64,000 bases of DNA, taken from positions 82,088,983 through 82,152,982 of the forward strand of contig NC_080042.1 in the NCBI RefSeq assembly GCF_012489685.1, read 5' to 3'. Source of the stretch: Lotus japonicus. Its lineage: Eukaryota; Streptophyta; Magnoliopsida; Fabales; Fabaceae. How positions within the stretch are numbered: position 1 is the stretch's first letter; the number at the start of each line of letters is the position of its first letter. The notes under the pieces were generated by a model. It was not told where the DNA came from, did no database searches, and saw nothing but the letters and a program-made list of their open reading frames with translations. Position numbers and translations under genes: made by a program. Shown here piece by piece: positions 22,979 to 34,475 of this stretch.

Positions 22979-24972
22979 TAATATTGTGTCATGTGTTATT
23001 TTGTGATTCTGTTCCAAGAGTTTCAATGTGTTTGGAAATAAAACAATTGCAGTATTTGATGTTTGATCTAAAACTCTAATGTAAGATCTTATTTATTGGT
23101 GATGAGTTAGATATGTTGCTGCTTTGAGTTCAGTTAACTGTATCACTATTGAAAATGTTTGTAGACAAATGTTATGGACAAAGAGGCTTGATTGCCCATA
23201 CTTCATGTTTGTCATTCCAATGGAAAAAATGACAAACTGTCTCACATAGGGTTGAGAAAACCGAAGTTTGTTGGCCTTTGGTTATCGGCATTTAACAAAC
23301 GGGCTCAATGTGGTATAATTAGAACCATTTCAACTTTTGACTTCATTGCTTGATCTGACAATTTCATTTTCAACTCTCAATTGATATGAATTTGAATTTC
23401 ATAAGATGTCTGAGTTTGGTTGACTATGTAGCTGCAGTGCTCTTATATTAGAAGAAAATAAGAAGTAGACTTATGTTTACTTGTGCCCGTAACTCAGAAA
23501 TAGTACATGTTTATTTTTACTAACCACAATTGATGGTGGCATGAATGCTGTATATGGTGCTTGTGCTCATTTCTTCAGAATATAGCAGTTCGAACTTGTG
23601 GTTGTGTGTATCTCCGGCAAATACCACTATACACGAGTAGAATAAGTTGGTCATTTTTCCCCTTTCTCACCATCATGGTTTATAGCCACCCCCAACAGCC
23701 ATCCCAACCACTTAACACCGGTTCTTAGCACTTGTTAATTTCTTCACCAATGTTGTTGCTAGACACGCTCTACCACCATATCAGCGCAACCTCCACTACG
23801 CCCCACTACCATTACCCAACTCCCTCCCCTCAACCGTACAACTCAATACTTTCCACTATATCAATCGTTTGAGACTAGCCACTGGCATCCTCCTCTACAA
23901 CGTTGAATCTTCTACTTCCATTGATTCAAGGCGCCCACCACTGCCACTATCTCTCAATACCATTCACCATTGCTACTTAATGCCCTCCACCATATTTTCC
24001 GTCTGACATCCCTTTCACCGTGAGAGACTGACACCATTGTCATTTGGTACCCTCGTCCTCCACCACCACCATTTCCACACAGCATCCACAATCATCGAAC
24101 CTAACACTCTCCAAGGCTACAGCCATTTGTACATTCCACCACCCCCACCTGACAGCCTTTACACATTGCCTTCTATTGCCACCACCACTACTACCATTGC
24201 CTATCATCCTTTACTATTGTCATTGTTGTTCATCACCCTCCACCACCACTATCTTTCATTACCCTCCACTGTCATTTCCACCAAGAAGGGTAATTTTGTA
24301 ATTTGCATACTACAACCATCTGGATGAGGTTTGACAAAATGTTGAATTTTGGTCCAACAATTTTGTTTCATTATAATCTACCCCATTCTCTAGACATTGC
24401 ATGAGCTTTGTCTTAAATGCAACCAGTATCCATACCAATATTTATGGGGCTCCTTTTCTTCACATGTTCAGTGATAAATCATGCAGGCCCTATGTTGTTG
24501 GGTACAATTTGCTAGATAGATCGTGTGTTGTCGTTTCAAATGGAAGGGCATGCAATAGTTGTTGGCAAAGTTAGGCTCTAACGTGTACAACCAAAGATGG
24601 AACTATTCAGAATCCACATGGCCTTACATAATAGCTATAATTTCCCTCACGAGCGACCACCTAATTTGATTTCATATACACACGAGGTGTCAACTTGAAA
24701 GCTGCAATAATATCTCACGTGCCTGCCCCACCTTTTCTTAGTAACTGATAGCTGATTTCATATACTGACTTATTGATCATATCTCTAGTTAATGCGAGAC
24801 TTTATCATCTAAACAAAAGATGTTATGAATTATGATTGCTAAGAAGTATGTGAGCACACTATTACGAAAGTATGGAATCAAAGAAATGGCGCTCCAACCA
24901 TGTAAAAAATTACATTAGCAAGCATATACATGTGTTTGCACTTGAAGGTTTGTCTCCTTAAAACTTAGCACT
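22979..24972. other. Intergenic, with a C/A-rich low-complexity block
   Basis: The 3' UTR of ACBP is followed by AT-rich DNA. About 23650-24290 is strongly C/A-biased on the plus strand (CCACCA-type triplets), giving open frames in several phases that look like low complexity, not genes. The segment nearest 24972 is the 3' flank of the RING gene. Confidence 0.4.
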
Positions 24973-25503
24973 TCACCATCTTACCAACCCATTGTAGAGG
25001 ACACCAACTGGTTGCATATCTATGCTGTGATGTGGCGCATTCAGTGACGGAGAAGGGGTAGCAGTAGCACTGGCGCGGCAAATGGGGCAACTTGAATGGG
25101 AATGGAGCCACGTATCAATGCACGGTACGTGGAAAGAGTGCAAGCACTCCGGCAACGTCCTCAGCTCCTCACCATCCTCGAAATCTCCCAAGCACACTGC
25201 ACATGTGTCGCTTTCAAGATCATCAACGTCGTCACCGTCATCTGCTTCAACCTTCTTCTTGTGATACTTGTGTATTGGAATCAAGTGTGCCATTGAGGAG
25301 GACGCGTCGCTTTGGTCGAGGTTCAGCGTTTGAGCCGCCACATCAGGCTGCTGTTCTGGTGGGTTTTGGTTTGTGATGCGTTGGTGGAACATGCATATGG
25401 TTATGACATGGTAGGTTGAGACAACAAAAGCTGCTGAACCCATGGCAATAAGAAGGACGACAACGTTGTTTGACAAAGGATGATGACCATCGTCATCCGC
25501 CAT
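24973..25503 (-). CDS. ATL-like RING-H2 E3 ubiquitin ligase, 176 aa
   Basis: An intronless gene, as is usual for ATL proteins. One hydrophobic segment (about residues 13-38) anchors it in a membrane. A RING-H2 domain follows with all eight ligands visible: Cys101, Cys104, Cys120, His122, His125, Cys128, Cys139 and Cys142, plus the E2-contact Trp132. Such proteins transfer ubiquitin from an E2 to target proteins. Between membrane segment and RING, the usual GLD motif is not obvious; [12 protein letters not shown] stands in its place, followed by an acidic stretch. The target is unknown. A possible TATA (CTTATAAG) lies about 55 bp upstream on the minus strand. Confidence 0.9.
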   Translation of the reverse strand: MADDDGHHPLSNNVVVLLIAMGSAAFVVSTYHVITICMFHQRITNQNPPEQQPDVAAQTLNLDQSDASSSMAHLIPIHKYHKKKVEADDGDDVDDLESDTCAVCLGDFEDGEELRTLPECLHSFHVPCIDTWLHSHSSCPICRASATATPSPSLNAPHHSIDMQPVGVLYNGLVRW

Positions 25504-26679
25504 GGATTAAAGATCATGTGACGATGCCAAAAAGAAATGGTGGCAATGTTCTTGATTAAGTCTTATAAGAAGTAACAGTGCCGGCCAAATATGACAAGCA
25601 TATATTATGTCAATTAATCTACATGTATGGACGGTGAATGCAAGAACATTGTTACTATTATTTAACCTCTTCTGATTAAACATTTTTGTTCTTATTGATT
25701 TTGTCAACAGACTCAAGACAAATAAAAAATGGGATTTAATACAATTAATGACAGTGAACCAAATAAACAGACAAACAATAATGCCCTCTAATGCATACAT
25801 AATGAACAATGTAAAGAAAATAATTTCATAAATAAGAACTGAAGGTAAAGCATTCAAACCCATTATGGTGTAGATTCATAAAATCATAGGTATGCAGTTT
25901 TTAAACTTGAAGTAAATATCTGTGCATAGCACAAATAGAATCCAACGATTTCCATGTATATGAGACAGTGCAATAATATTTCTCAGCATGGATGGAAACA
26001 TGTCAGATTCACCTGGTTCTGCATTAACTCTCAACATGTGGCACACAGGAAATAAAATTAGAGCTAAGTTAACTGCTGTAGCAGAGTTTTCAAGTTTCAA
26101 CTAATCAATGAAATTGAATGCGGAGTGAAAGAGGAAAATTACTTATCTTTTGCTAAAACTTAAAACCCATATCAAAATGCATTGATTATCACCATTTATA
26201 TGATTTTAAAAGCACAAAGGACGTTTCCACAAATTAATACAATATAACTGCATTGGGCCTTGTCATTATAAGGACAATAGATTATGAGACAAAAAGAAGA
26301 CAAGTGAAGAATGGATGAAGAAACATAGAAAGACAGACAGGACACATAAACAAATTAAGAAAAAGAGGGGATGTGTGCAGGTGTTTCTTTTTTTATTTGA
26401 AATGTGGAAAATATTAACTGATATTCTTGATTCTCAACTGTTACCTAGTTAAATTTGAGTAGTTTCATCTGCAGAAGGACATGCATTTATGAAGCTCATG
26501 GGGGTGAAGACTGAAGAAGAGCATATTTAAGATACCAATACAAGCAGAAGTGGTATATGGTTTCACATTGATATCCAACTACCACTTTCGTGTATTGAAA
26601 CAATATACATACATACCAAAACAGATAATTTGTTAGGCTGAGAAGTGAGGCTGAGTTGTTCCTACCAGCTTCTCAGATT
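25504..26679. other. Intergenic: RING gene promoter and 3' flank of the coiled-coil gene
   Basis: AT-rich. Open frames here are short and lack family features. No repeat recognised. Confidence 0.35.
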
Positions 26680-29600
26680 CTATTGAACAAAAGGATACCT
26701 AGAAATATAATATTCTCTTACACGAGAAGCGCCATCCCTTGCCAGAATCCCCTCGAGATCGCCAATGATTCTGGCCAACCATATCTCCAAATTTCGCTGG
26801 AGATCTTTGAAGTTGTTCCTTATGGAGTCCAGAGACCGTCTTGTGGTAGGCGTGGCCTCACTTTTTAACTCATCCCTATAAAGGCTCTTCCCAATTTCTG
26901 TTTGCAGTGCCATTAGTTTCTGGCCAGTCTCAGATGCACCCTGTTGAAGCCGAAATGCTTCCAGTAAAAACTCTGTTTGAGTTTGTGTTCGAAATTCTGA
27001 ACTGAGAGAGGGTTCAGAGGGATCACTGGCCTGCTCAAAAAGAAAGGAGATGTAAGGACCAAGAATGCAAACGGTCTCCAAGTTGAAGTTTAGCAAGATG
27101 AAACAATAAAATAAAAATGTCAGCAGAAGCAGGCTTTGTTTGGGTGAAACATACATGCAAAGTAGTTATTGCCCCTTCCTAACATAAACTTCAAACTGAA
27201 CTTTCTCCAGAACACATTAGATTAGTATATCCACATACATAAAGAAGGTACTAATATCATATTTTCAGTGCTTATTACACTCTTGGCTCATGATATTGCA
27301 TCATGCTTGCATGAATTACTTGATTGTGATTCAGTTGTTGGCCTAAGTTTCAAGCACAACACAATACTATAAATAATGCAAGCGATCATTTCTCATCTCC
27401 CGGGATGAAACAGCAGATAGAGGTACACAAAAACACAAGGTAACGGTTTAAACAGATGATCAGTTGGCATTAAGCTTCCCAAACCCCACAAACAACCATT
27501 GTAGGTTTACCCCAATATACAACACATGGAATAAAAATGGCATCCATGCACCACAACCATCAATTTGGGAACAATGATCAATCCACTACTTGCTTAACAT
27601 AACAGACAATTTATGAACAGAGCATCACCATAATTTATCATTATCCAGACTCCATAGAGGTTTACAGGACATTGACCAATTGAGAAAATGTACTGATGAA
27701 GTTTATTGCAAGACTGTTGACATAACACTTTTTACAATTCAATTGACATCAAAAGACATATTACAAATATAGATATCTTAAGATAATTGGAGGTTGTTGA
27801 AGTATTTTTAGCAAGAGTGAAAAAGAAAAAACTAGGATTCCAATTTATGGATTTATCACAATTTGCAAGGTTAACAAAACACAAAAGAAGCAAGGGAACA
27901 TGAGTTACTTACTATTCGTCTACATAAATCGTCAATTTTTTCTGAAAGTGCTTGATATCTCTTTGCCTGCTTCTTTATTAAGGGTGCCACCTTGGATAGA
28001 TCACTCTTAGCAAATTTCTCCAGGTTCAACAATTCGTGTTCTAGTAATTTAAGTTTAGAGGAAACTCCAGCTGAATCACCATCTACCTTCCAGGGAGACT
28101 CCCTTCTGGGAGAAAAAAAAATTACTTCTTATTCAGTTGGGGATTAATGCCAAATGATACAGAAAATATCTACATTTAGATTACCAATTATTTACCTTGC
28201 AACAAATTGTTTCGCGCTATACATTGATTCAAGTGACTCATGCTGTACATCCTGCAAGAGTAAACATTTAAAGATCAGAAACTGACAATAATGTTTGGTT
28301 GACAAATGACAAGTAGACTAGTTGCGCATATGATGCAAAGTAAATTACATAGATAAAACACAACAACAACATTGTGACTTTCATTTCAGGGGGAATATAT
28401 ACTGAAATGTGAAGTCAAATGACCTTAGGTTAGAGTGGCACTAGTTAAAGCATGTATCCTTGTCTTATGCCTTTTAACTTTTTAGGCAGAGTAGTTCTTT
28501 GATAACTTCCAAAAGCAAGTATTAGGAATGGAGGTGATTACTAATCTGCAATGTCAAATGGTTGAAGGGTGGTCGATGGATTATAACAAATACCTAATTT
28601 GCTAAGGAAATCCCTTCAGATTAATTCGTTGGTTGATGCTTCTAAGAAAAGTCATTTTTCATATACAAACTAACATTAGTGCTCTAGGGGCATTTCAACC
28701 AAGATAACAAGGAGTATAGAAACATGAAATTACCCACTTTATGGACAGGTAACAAAGGAAAAAAAAATCAAATTGACCAGAGAAATCAACTACAGAACCA
28801 ATTATATCAATGCGGTAAGAAGAGAAGACTCATTTCCCCCTGGTGGATGCTTTATGAATATTGTTATTCTTTACTTTATGTGTTTTCTTGCTTTAAGAGG
28901 AAAAGAATGCAAGAAACTGGTATTAGCAAGCAAAAAGCAAGATGTTTATCCATCTCAACCATTACATACTAACACACTCCAACATCAATGGCTTAAGCAA
29001 TTAGCAACCATGTCACTGATAAACAAACAACCGGAGGGCAATGCTCCTAGATGTCAGCACCGGATAAGAATAGTGACCAATCCCTGCTGAAATTGAAGTG
29101 GACCATGCATAAAAGCAATATAACATCCAACACGGGACAAATTGCAAACAGACAAATAACAAGTGAAACGATGCATGCATGGCTCCACCACTATGAACCT
29201 AACAAACACCATCTAAACTCCAAAGTTAAAAAAAATATAAAAACTCTCATACCCCAGTTTCCATTAAAATACCATTTCTTTTCATCATACAAAGCCAGCC
29301 CTACCGTACGAATCTCCAAAAGTTCTATACATTTAACATTGGAAATTGAGTAAAAAGTAGAGCGGTAAAAGAACAAGGAAACAAGGTCCAGACTCTGAGT
29401 AGGGGTTTCTTTAACCAGAAACCTAAAAAGCTGGTGACCCTTTTGAAAAAGAATCAAAACTTTTCACCACAAATCATAATTAATTTATGCTAAATTGTCA
29501 TTTACCAACCACTTTATATTAAAAAATGCACTTTAGGCCCCGTTTGGAAAAGCTTATTTGAGCTTATGTAACATAAGCGCTTAAGCTTAAGCTAGTGTTT

Positions 29601-30524
29601 GGGATAGCTTATGAAAAATAGCTTATGTTTAGCATATTTTCATAAGCTATTCAGGAAAGCTTATGAAAAAAAGCTTATGTTTATATATAGTTTATTTTCA
29701 ATAAAACTTTTAAAACAACTTATAAATAAGCTCTTATTACATAATGGTTGCTAATTTGGGTTGACAGTAACAGAATCAAAATGTAAGTAAAGAGAGCTCA
29801 AAAAAGGTAATGGCAGTGAAACATGATGCAGTAATTATCAATTTTTTGGTTGAAGATTCCAGAATGAAACCTGCCAGAGTGAAGCTTTTTCTGCCCAGAA
29901 TTTGGAAGCAGAAGCCATGAACTCAGCATCAAACCCATTATTATCAACTAGGTGCTGAGACTGAGACTGAGAGTGGTGGTGTTTGTGTTCATAGATAACC
30001 TCCACTCCCTCTTCCTCCACATTCCTGGTGGTCCCCACCTCCTCCTCTTCCTGCTCATTGTGAAACCACTCCTGATTCTTCTTCCCACCATAGTGGTCCC
30101 TACTCTGGCAACCACCCAACCCTTCCTCATGAATCCTCCTCGACATGAACTCAATCATCTCGTCTCTCTCCGCCACCTCGCGCTCGAGCTCCTCCGCCCT
30201 GGCTCTGGACTCCTCCGCCGCGGCCCTGAGGCGCGCGATCTCCTCCCCCGCCGCGTCGATCCGGCGTAGCAGGCGCTTCTCCTCGTCGCGCCAGGCGTTG
30301 CGGTGGGAGGCGAAGATCTCGGCGACTCTGGCGTTGGCCTTGGAATCCTCCCGGCGGCGGGAGCGCATCTGGGACAGCTCCTCCTCGGCGCGCGTGAGGT
30401 CACGCGCCTTGGTGCGGAGGTTGGTGGGGAGTAGGGCGAGGAAGACGGAGAAGCTGAGGCCAATGTAGGAACGGAGGAGGTGAGCGTCATCTTGTTGTTC
30501 TTGGTCTGCTGCTGCTGTTGCCAT
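26680..30524 (-). CDS. Unknown plant coiled-coil protein, 417 aa
   Basis: Four minus-strand exons (30524-29871, 28251-28196, 28105-27913, 27030-26680) join in phase to 417 aa. Near the N-terminus is a short hydrophobic stretch (SYIGLSFSVFLALLP, about residues 19-33) that could associate with a membrane. Residues 40-125 form a strongly charged heptad-rich region (RAEEELSQMRSRR; EESRARAEELEREVAERDEM), a likely coiled coil. A low-complexity acidic and His/Ser/Gln-rich linker follows. The C-terminal half is helical (KLKLLEHELLNLEKFAK; DLQRNLEIWLARIIGDLEG) and ends REYYISRYPFVQ. I do not recognise a named family. Exon 1 is much richer in G+C than the rest. The first donor (CAG|GTTTCA) is weak, but the junction keeps the frame. 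Confidence 0.75.
29536..29745 (+). mobile_element. Truncated MITE-like element in intron 1 of the 417-aa gene
   Basis: Begins GGCCCCGTTTGGAAAAGCTT and contains repeated AAGCTTATG/ATAAGC motifs, as in abundant legume MITEs. I found no matching right terminus, so it is probably truncated. It ends about 125 bp from exon 1. Confidence 0.5.
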
Positions 30525-31115
30525 TGCAATGGCAGAGGGAAGAGAGAGAGGTGTTTTTGGTGAGGGAGTGTTGTGGTCACAGAAGGAAAAGGCAACAACA
30601 GGTTTTTAAAAGTAGTGTGTTTTTTGGAGTTTGAGAAGTTTAGGAAACAGGGAGATAGAAGAACTGTGTGTGTCCTTTCTTTGTCGTTTGCTAGTGGGAG
30701 CTGGCGTCTGCATATATTGGGATTCTCTTTGCTGTTTAATTACAAGATGCCTCTCTTCATCATAGATGTGTATCTGAGTAGTATCAAGGTCGATGGTTGA
30801 TTTGATCATATTTAATGATTTCATGTGTCGAAAGTCTTCATAAAAATGTAGTGATCAGGTGGTGTGTTTCTTTGGTGGAGAGTTAGATCAGTTGTGGTGC
30901 AAGAATTTGAAAGGTTTTTGTTTGATATGAACTCACACTTAAGTAGAGATTATTGTGATATTAAGTGTGAGGAAGTCTTACATTTAATGAATAAGAAAGC
31001 GCTTGATGTTGACTTGCACTTGATGAAGAAATTGTTAAGATATTAGGTGTGAGACCGGTCTTGGGCTTAGGAGGGTGGTTTTTTAATCTGCTTGTGTAGT
31101 GCTTGTTAATTCATG
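30525..31115. other. Promoter of the 417-aa gene and flanking DNA
   Basis: The first about 100 bp is the leader. A 60-aa frame at 30864-31046 looks peptide-like (for example EFERFLFDMNSHLSRDYCDI) but matches nothing I know; it may be a transposon fragment. Confidence 0.3.
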
Positions 31116-31119
31116 GCAC

Positions 31120-31350
31120 AATTGGGTTAGGAGGTTTCTTATTTTACGTCAGTTATACGTGATTGTAAGGTTCTAGCGTCGTACTTTGAGTCTTTTTTTT
31201 TGCTAGGAAAACGGGTAATCAGACAACTGATTTTGTTGCAAAATTGTCTTATGATTAACCTGATGTTGTCTAGGTAAATGATGCTCGCCCGGGTTTAGTT
31301 GCTTTCCTTCATACGGATATATTGAGTGTTTATGCTGCTTAATATAATTT
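31120..31350 (+). mobile_element. Decayed LINE 3' end (RNase H-like remnant)
   Basis: A conceptual reading broken by stops includes TTDFVAKLSYD and DVVWVNDARPGLVAFLHTDI, which resembles the RNase H-like C-terminus of plant LINE ORF2 (D-F-x-A-K motif, then W). No intact ORF or clear poly(A). Confidence 0.45.
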
Positions 31351-31546
31351 CGTTTCATCTAAAAAACCTAAAAAAGTGAGATTGAAATACTAAAAAACCT
31401 AAAAAAGTGTTAAGCAATAGGTGATATAAAATAAAAAATCGTGGTAAATTTCAATCATCTTTTGACTCAACATGTTCATCTCATCATGACTCAAAAGTGT
31501 TAAGCAATAAGTGCAAAGGAGGATGGTTGGTCGTATTTGAGTTCTA

Positions 31547-32034
31547 TTAGAGCATCTCCAACGCTAGTTCTTATTTATTAGTTCTTAGCACTATTCATGT
31601 GGGTCCGTATTGCCACATGTGTTTAAGCAACTCTCAATCAATTTTGCTCCAACCATGAGTTCTTAGTTCTTACCACTATCCATTTGGTCTCACAACCACA
31701 TTATTTATACTTTCTATTTTCATGAAGTAATAAAACAAAACTCATAAAGTAATAAAGTAATTTGGATGAGAGAAAAATAATTAATATTTTAAGCTAAGAA
31801 GTCAAAAAGCAAAACTTCTTATATAAAAAATGAGTTCTTAGTTTTAAGAACTAAGGAGTCCATGTCAGCACTTCCAATGGTAAAGTTCTTAGTTCTTACT
31901 CCCTCTGTCCCTAATTATAAGCTAAAGTTGTAAAAATCACACTTATTAAGAAAGCCGTAATTGATGCATTGGTTTTCAAAGAAAGTCTTAACTCTAAAAT
32001 AAGAACTAAAAACCTTGCATTGGATATGCTTTAG
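31547..32034. mobile_element. MITE with short terminal inverted repeats ('CTCCAA' type)
   Basis: The left end (TTAGAGCATCTCCAACGCTAG, then AGTTCTTATT) and the right end (AAGAACTAAAAACCTTGCATTGGATATGCTTTA) are diverged inverted copies. Inside, about 31905-31990 begins CTCCCTCTGTCCCTAATTATAAG, a block known from Stowaway/mariner-like MITEs, so it may be nested. No coding capacity. Confidence 0.55.
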
Positions 32035-32062
32035 ACCATCTCCAATGGTTTCAACATTCAAC

Positions 32063-32388
32063 TGTTGGGTCCAGGTGGGCCAGCATCCTGCCTGCAGGTA
32101 GCATTCGAAACGGGGCGATGTCTGCTACGCTAAAAGAAATAATGTTGCGCCCTCACTAACACCAATTGGTTTTGGCGTAGTGGTAAGCGCGTGATCCTAC
32201 AAGTGGTATCAGAGCCAGGTCCCGTGTTCGAATCCCACGGAAGGCATGCTGTGCGGTCCAGGTGGGCCAGCATCCTGCCTGCAGGTAGCATTCGAAACGG
32301 GGCGCTGTCTGCTACGCTATAAGAAATAACGTTGCGCCCTCACTAACACCAATTGGTTTTGGCGTAGTGGTAAGCGCGTGATCCTACA
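32063..32388 (+). mobile_element. TRIM: 326-bp LTR retrotransposon miniature
   Basis: Two direct 139-bp LTRs (32063-32201 and 32250-32388) start TGTTGGG/TGTGCGG and end GATCCTACA. They flank an internal region of only 48 bp. A primer-binding site complementary to the initiator tRNA-Met 3' end starts at 32204 (TGGTATCAGAGCCAGG). The element is flanked by TCAAC on both sides (32058-32062 and 32389-32393), the 5-bp duplication of retroviral-type integration. I count five LTR mismatches in 139 (about 3.6%). No coding capacity. Confidence 0.92.
32173..32241 (+). promoter_or_regulatory. tRNA-like A/B box pair across the LTR-PBS-internal junction
   Basis: TGGCGTAGTGGT at 32173 resembles a tRNA A box, and GTGTTCGAATCC near 32224 resembles a B box, about 50 nt later. 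CCGTG and CACGG can pair around the second box like a T-arm, and GCG/CGC around the first like a D-arm. Whether polymerase III uses it is unknown. Confidence 0.4.
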
Positions 32389-33112
32389 TCAACACCCTCA
32401 TTCCTCCACTTTTTCCCTTCCCAACACTCAACATCACCTTCTCTCTCCAGTTCAACACTTCATTCAACTTTTACCCACTCCAATGGGTTTTTATTCAACT
32501 TTAGTAGTTGGGAAACTGATTTGGATGTGGATAATTGTTGGGAATTTGGTTAGAAGAATTTTGGGGGTTGAAATGGTACTTGTTGGGATCCATTTCAAAG
32601 CAAAGGGGATAATAAAAAGATAATAAGATGAATAAGATGATGGAAAACTTGATTTTTTTTCTGTGTCCAAATCAAACGAACCAAGTCTCTATTTATAGAG
32701 AAAAAAAAATTATATTTTTAATTTTTTTTTTGAATGAAATAATTGAGTTGGAAAGATTAGAATAAACGAAAATCGTCCGGACCAATAAAACTCTGCCACG
32801 TGTCCCACTGCAGACCATCTCTCTCTCCTCTGACGCGTGCGTGGCACGCGCCTGTCGGTGCCCAACCGATGCGTGCCACGCGTCCCACTTCCGGAGCCGC
32901 TGGGTCCCACACGCTGCCAAACCTGCAGCGTTACGCGCCTGACGGACACCAACCAGGGCGTGCCACGTGTCTCCGGACGCAGGTTTCAACTCTGTTTAAT
33001 TTTTTCAACTCCTCTCTCCCCCTTTCAACTTTCAACACTTCAATTCAACACCATTACACACCCCTTTCAACATTAATCACCCACATTTCAACACCATTGG
33101 AGTTAGTCTTAG

Positions 33113-33341
33113 TGATTGTCGTTTATTGAGTTATGCTTTTGATTCAATTTCTGTTATGTTTGTTCGCCGTAAGGGCAATGCGGTGACAGATTTTTTGGCT
33201 AAGAACGCGGAAGCTTATACCGACATGGTATGGGTGGAAGAGGTCCCTTTAGCCGCCGCACCGCTTATTGATGCTGATGTAATGAACCTTTTGCCGGCTG
33301 ACCTTTAATATATTTGCAGTTGAATTTCAAAAAAAAAAAAC
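33113..33341 (+). mobile_element. LINE 3' end: RNase H-like tail with poly(A)
   Basis: The frame DCRLLSYAFDSISVMFVRR, then GNAVTDFLAKNAEAY and MVWVEEVP resembles the RNase H-like C-terminal domain of plant LINE ORF2. It ends in TAA, followed within about 25 bp by a run of A. The 5' side is cut by the adjoining DNA transposon at 32035-33112. Confidence 0.6.
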
Positions 33342-34129
33342 ATTATCACGGTTATTTATCATGCATCCAATATGCACTATATTGTCATTCAAATTTACCT
33401 ATCATAATTGATTTATATTTCCCCTTAAGGGGAACCAAACACACTGATAAATGTGGCTAACATTGACCTCAATCCGTATTGAACACACACGGAGTCATCA
33501 ACAAAATAAAAGGGTCACGGGAACAATTTTGAAGCATTGGATTGGAGGAATTGCCCAAAGAACTGGATAAGCTTGTCTTAGCAGTATTAGAAGGAGCTAA
33601 CCATGTTTGGAATAGGATGATTATCTGCCTCCATTATTTGTACCAGGAGCTTTTCAATGGAAACAAGCTAGAGAACAGAGGACAAACCAAAAAGCTGAAA
33701 GGGAAAGAAGAGAAGACATAGCTTGATTGGTCAAGTCATAGCCTCATAGATCCTCCTTTTATTTCGCTTCGCCGGCTTGCTTTTTCTTGGTTACAAATTA
33801 CTTACTCAAATTTACAATTCCTTTCATGCAAGAGGAAATGATAAAAATAGAATAAATAAGGGTAAAATATACTTGCTCTCTTAAAAAATTATCACAACAA
33901 CATTCAACCAAAATCCACATTTCTTGTAACTCTCTCTATCAATTTAATTGTGTATTGGTAAATGTTAACGGAATATTTAGTTTCATTATATAGGCAAATT
34001 AGTCATTAAAAGTGTTGAACATTCACAATTTTGTTATAGAAAAATAATTGACTTCAAGTGTATTTGTAAACACTTTTTCTCAAGTTGACTCATATTCCTT
34101 TTCTTTTTAATTTGGAGGGCTTTAGCCAA
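33342..34129. other. AT-rich intergenic DNA
   Basis: No gene, RNA or clear repeat structure recognised. Confidence 0.3.
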
Positions 34130-34309
34130 TAATGATTCTTTCACACCTCTAAGAGAGGTGAAATGAGGTGAAATGAAGAGAGAGATAGGAAGAAAAGAAA
34201 AAGTAAGAGAGAGAAAATATGAGATGTGATAGATGATAAGAGGAGAGAGATAGAAATAAAAATAGGTGGAAATGAAGTGTTTAAAAAATGAGGTGTGTAC
34301 GTATCATTA
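34130..34309. mobile_element. MITE, family 'CACACCTC', copy 1
   Basis: Terminal inverted repeats TAATGATTCTTTCACACCTC and GAGGTGTGTACGTATCATTA bound 180 bp of purine-rich DNA. A second, closely similar copy lies at 57722-57899. Confidence 0.75.
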
Positions 34310-34475
34310 CTCGGCTTTAGCCCAAAGTTGACTTATATTCCAAAGTCACATTTGTGAGATGGAAAAATTTGATGGATTAGAAAAGAAAAAATTCATCTAT
34401 TGTAATATGTTCATAAACACCTCTTCACAGTATCAGAGGTGGGTGGGTGGGATGGTCAAGCACAGTGAGGGTGGG

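Larger units (their letters stand above)
32035..33112. mobile_element. Nonautonomous DNA transposon interrupted by a TRIM
   Basis: Ends GACCATCTCCAATGGTTTCAAC (left) and ACACCATTGGAGTTAGTC (right) are inverted relatives, with CAAC-rich subterminal DNA next to both. The right half (about 32795-32985) is unusually GC-rich, with imperfect direct repeats of a roughly 38-bp unit (starting CGCGCCTG, ending GCCACGCGTC or GCCACGTGTC). No transposase frame. Superfamily unclear; I could not fix the target duplication. Confidence 0.5.

Noticed and set aside
24037..24327. His/Pro/Thr-rich plus-strand frames
   Set aside because: Produced by the CCA/CAC-rich low-complexity block; three frames are similarly open, with no start context or splice structure.
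30155..30598. 147-aa Pro/Arg/Ser-rich frame on the minus strand
   Set aside because: Out-of-frame reading of the GC-rich first exon of the 417-aa gene; the chosen frame joins to downstream exons.
32165..32245. A functional tRNA gene across the TRIM border
   Set aside because: No acceptor stem, and the anticodon region is the LTR end plus PBS; kept only as a tRNA-like promoter resemblance.
32693..33129. Several 80-109-aa frames on both strands
   Set aside because: They fall in the GC-rich subterminal repeats of a DNA transposon and are open by composition only.
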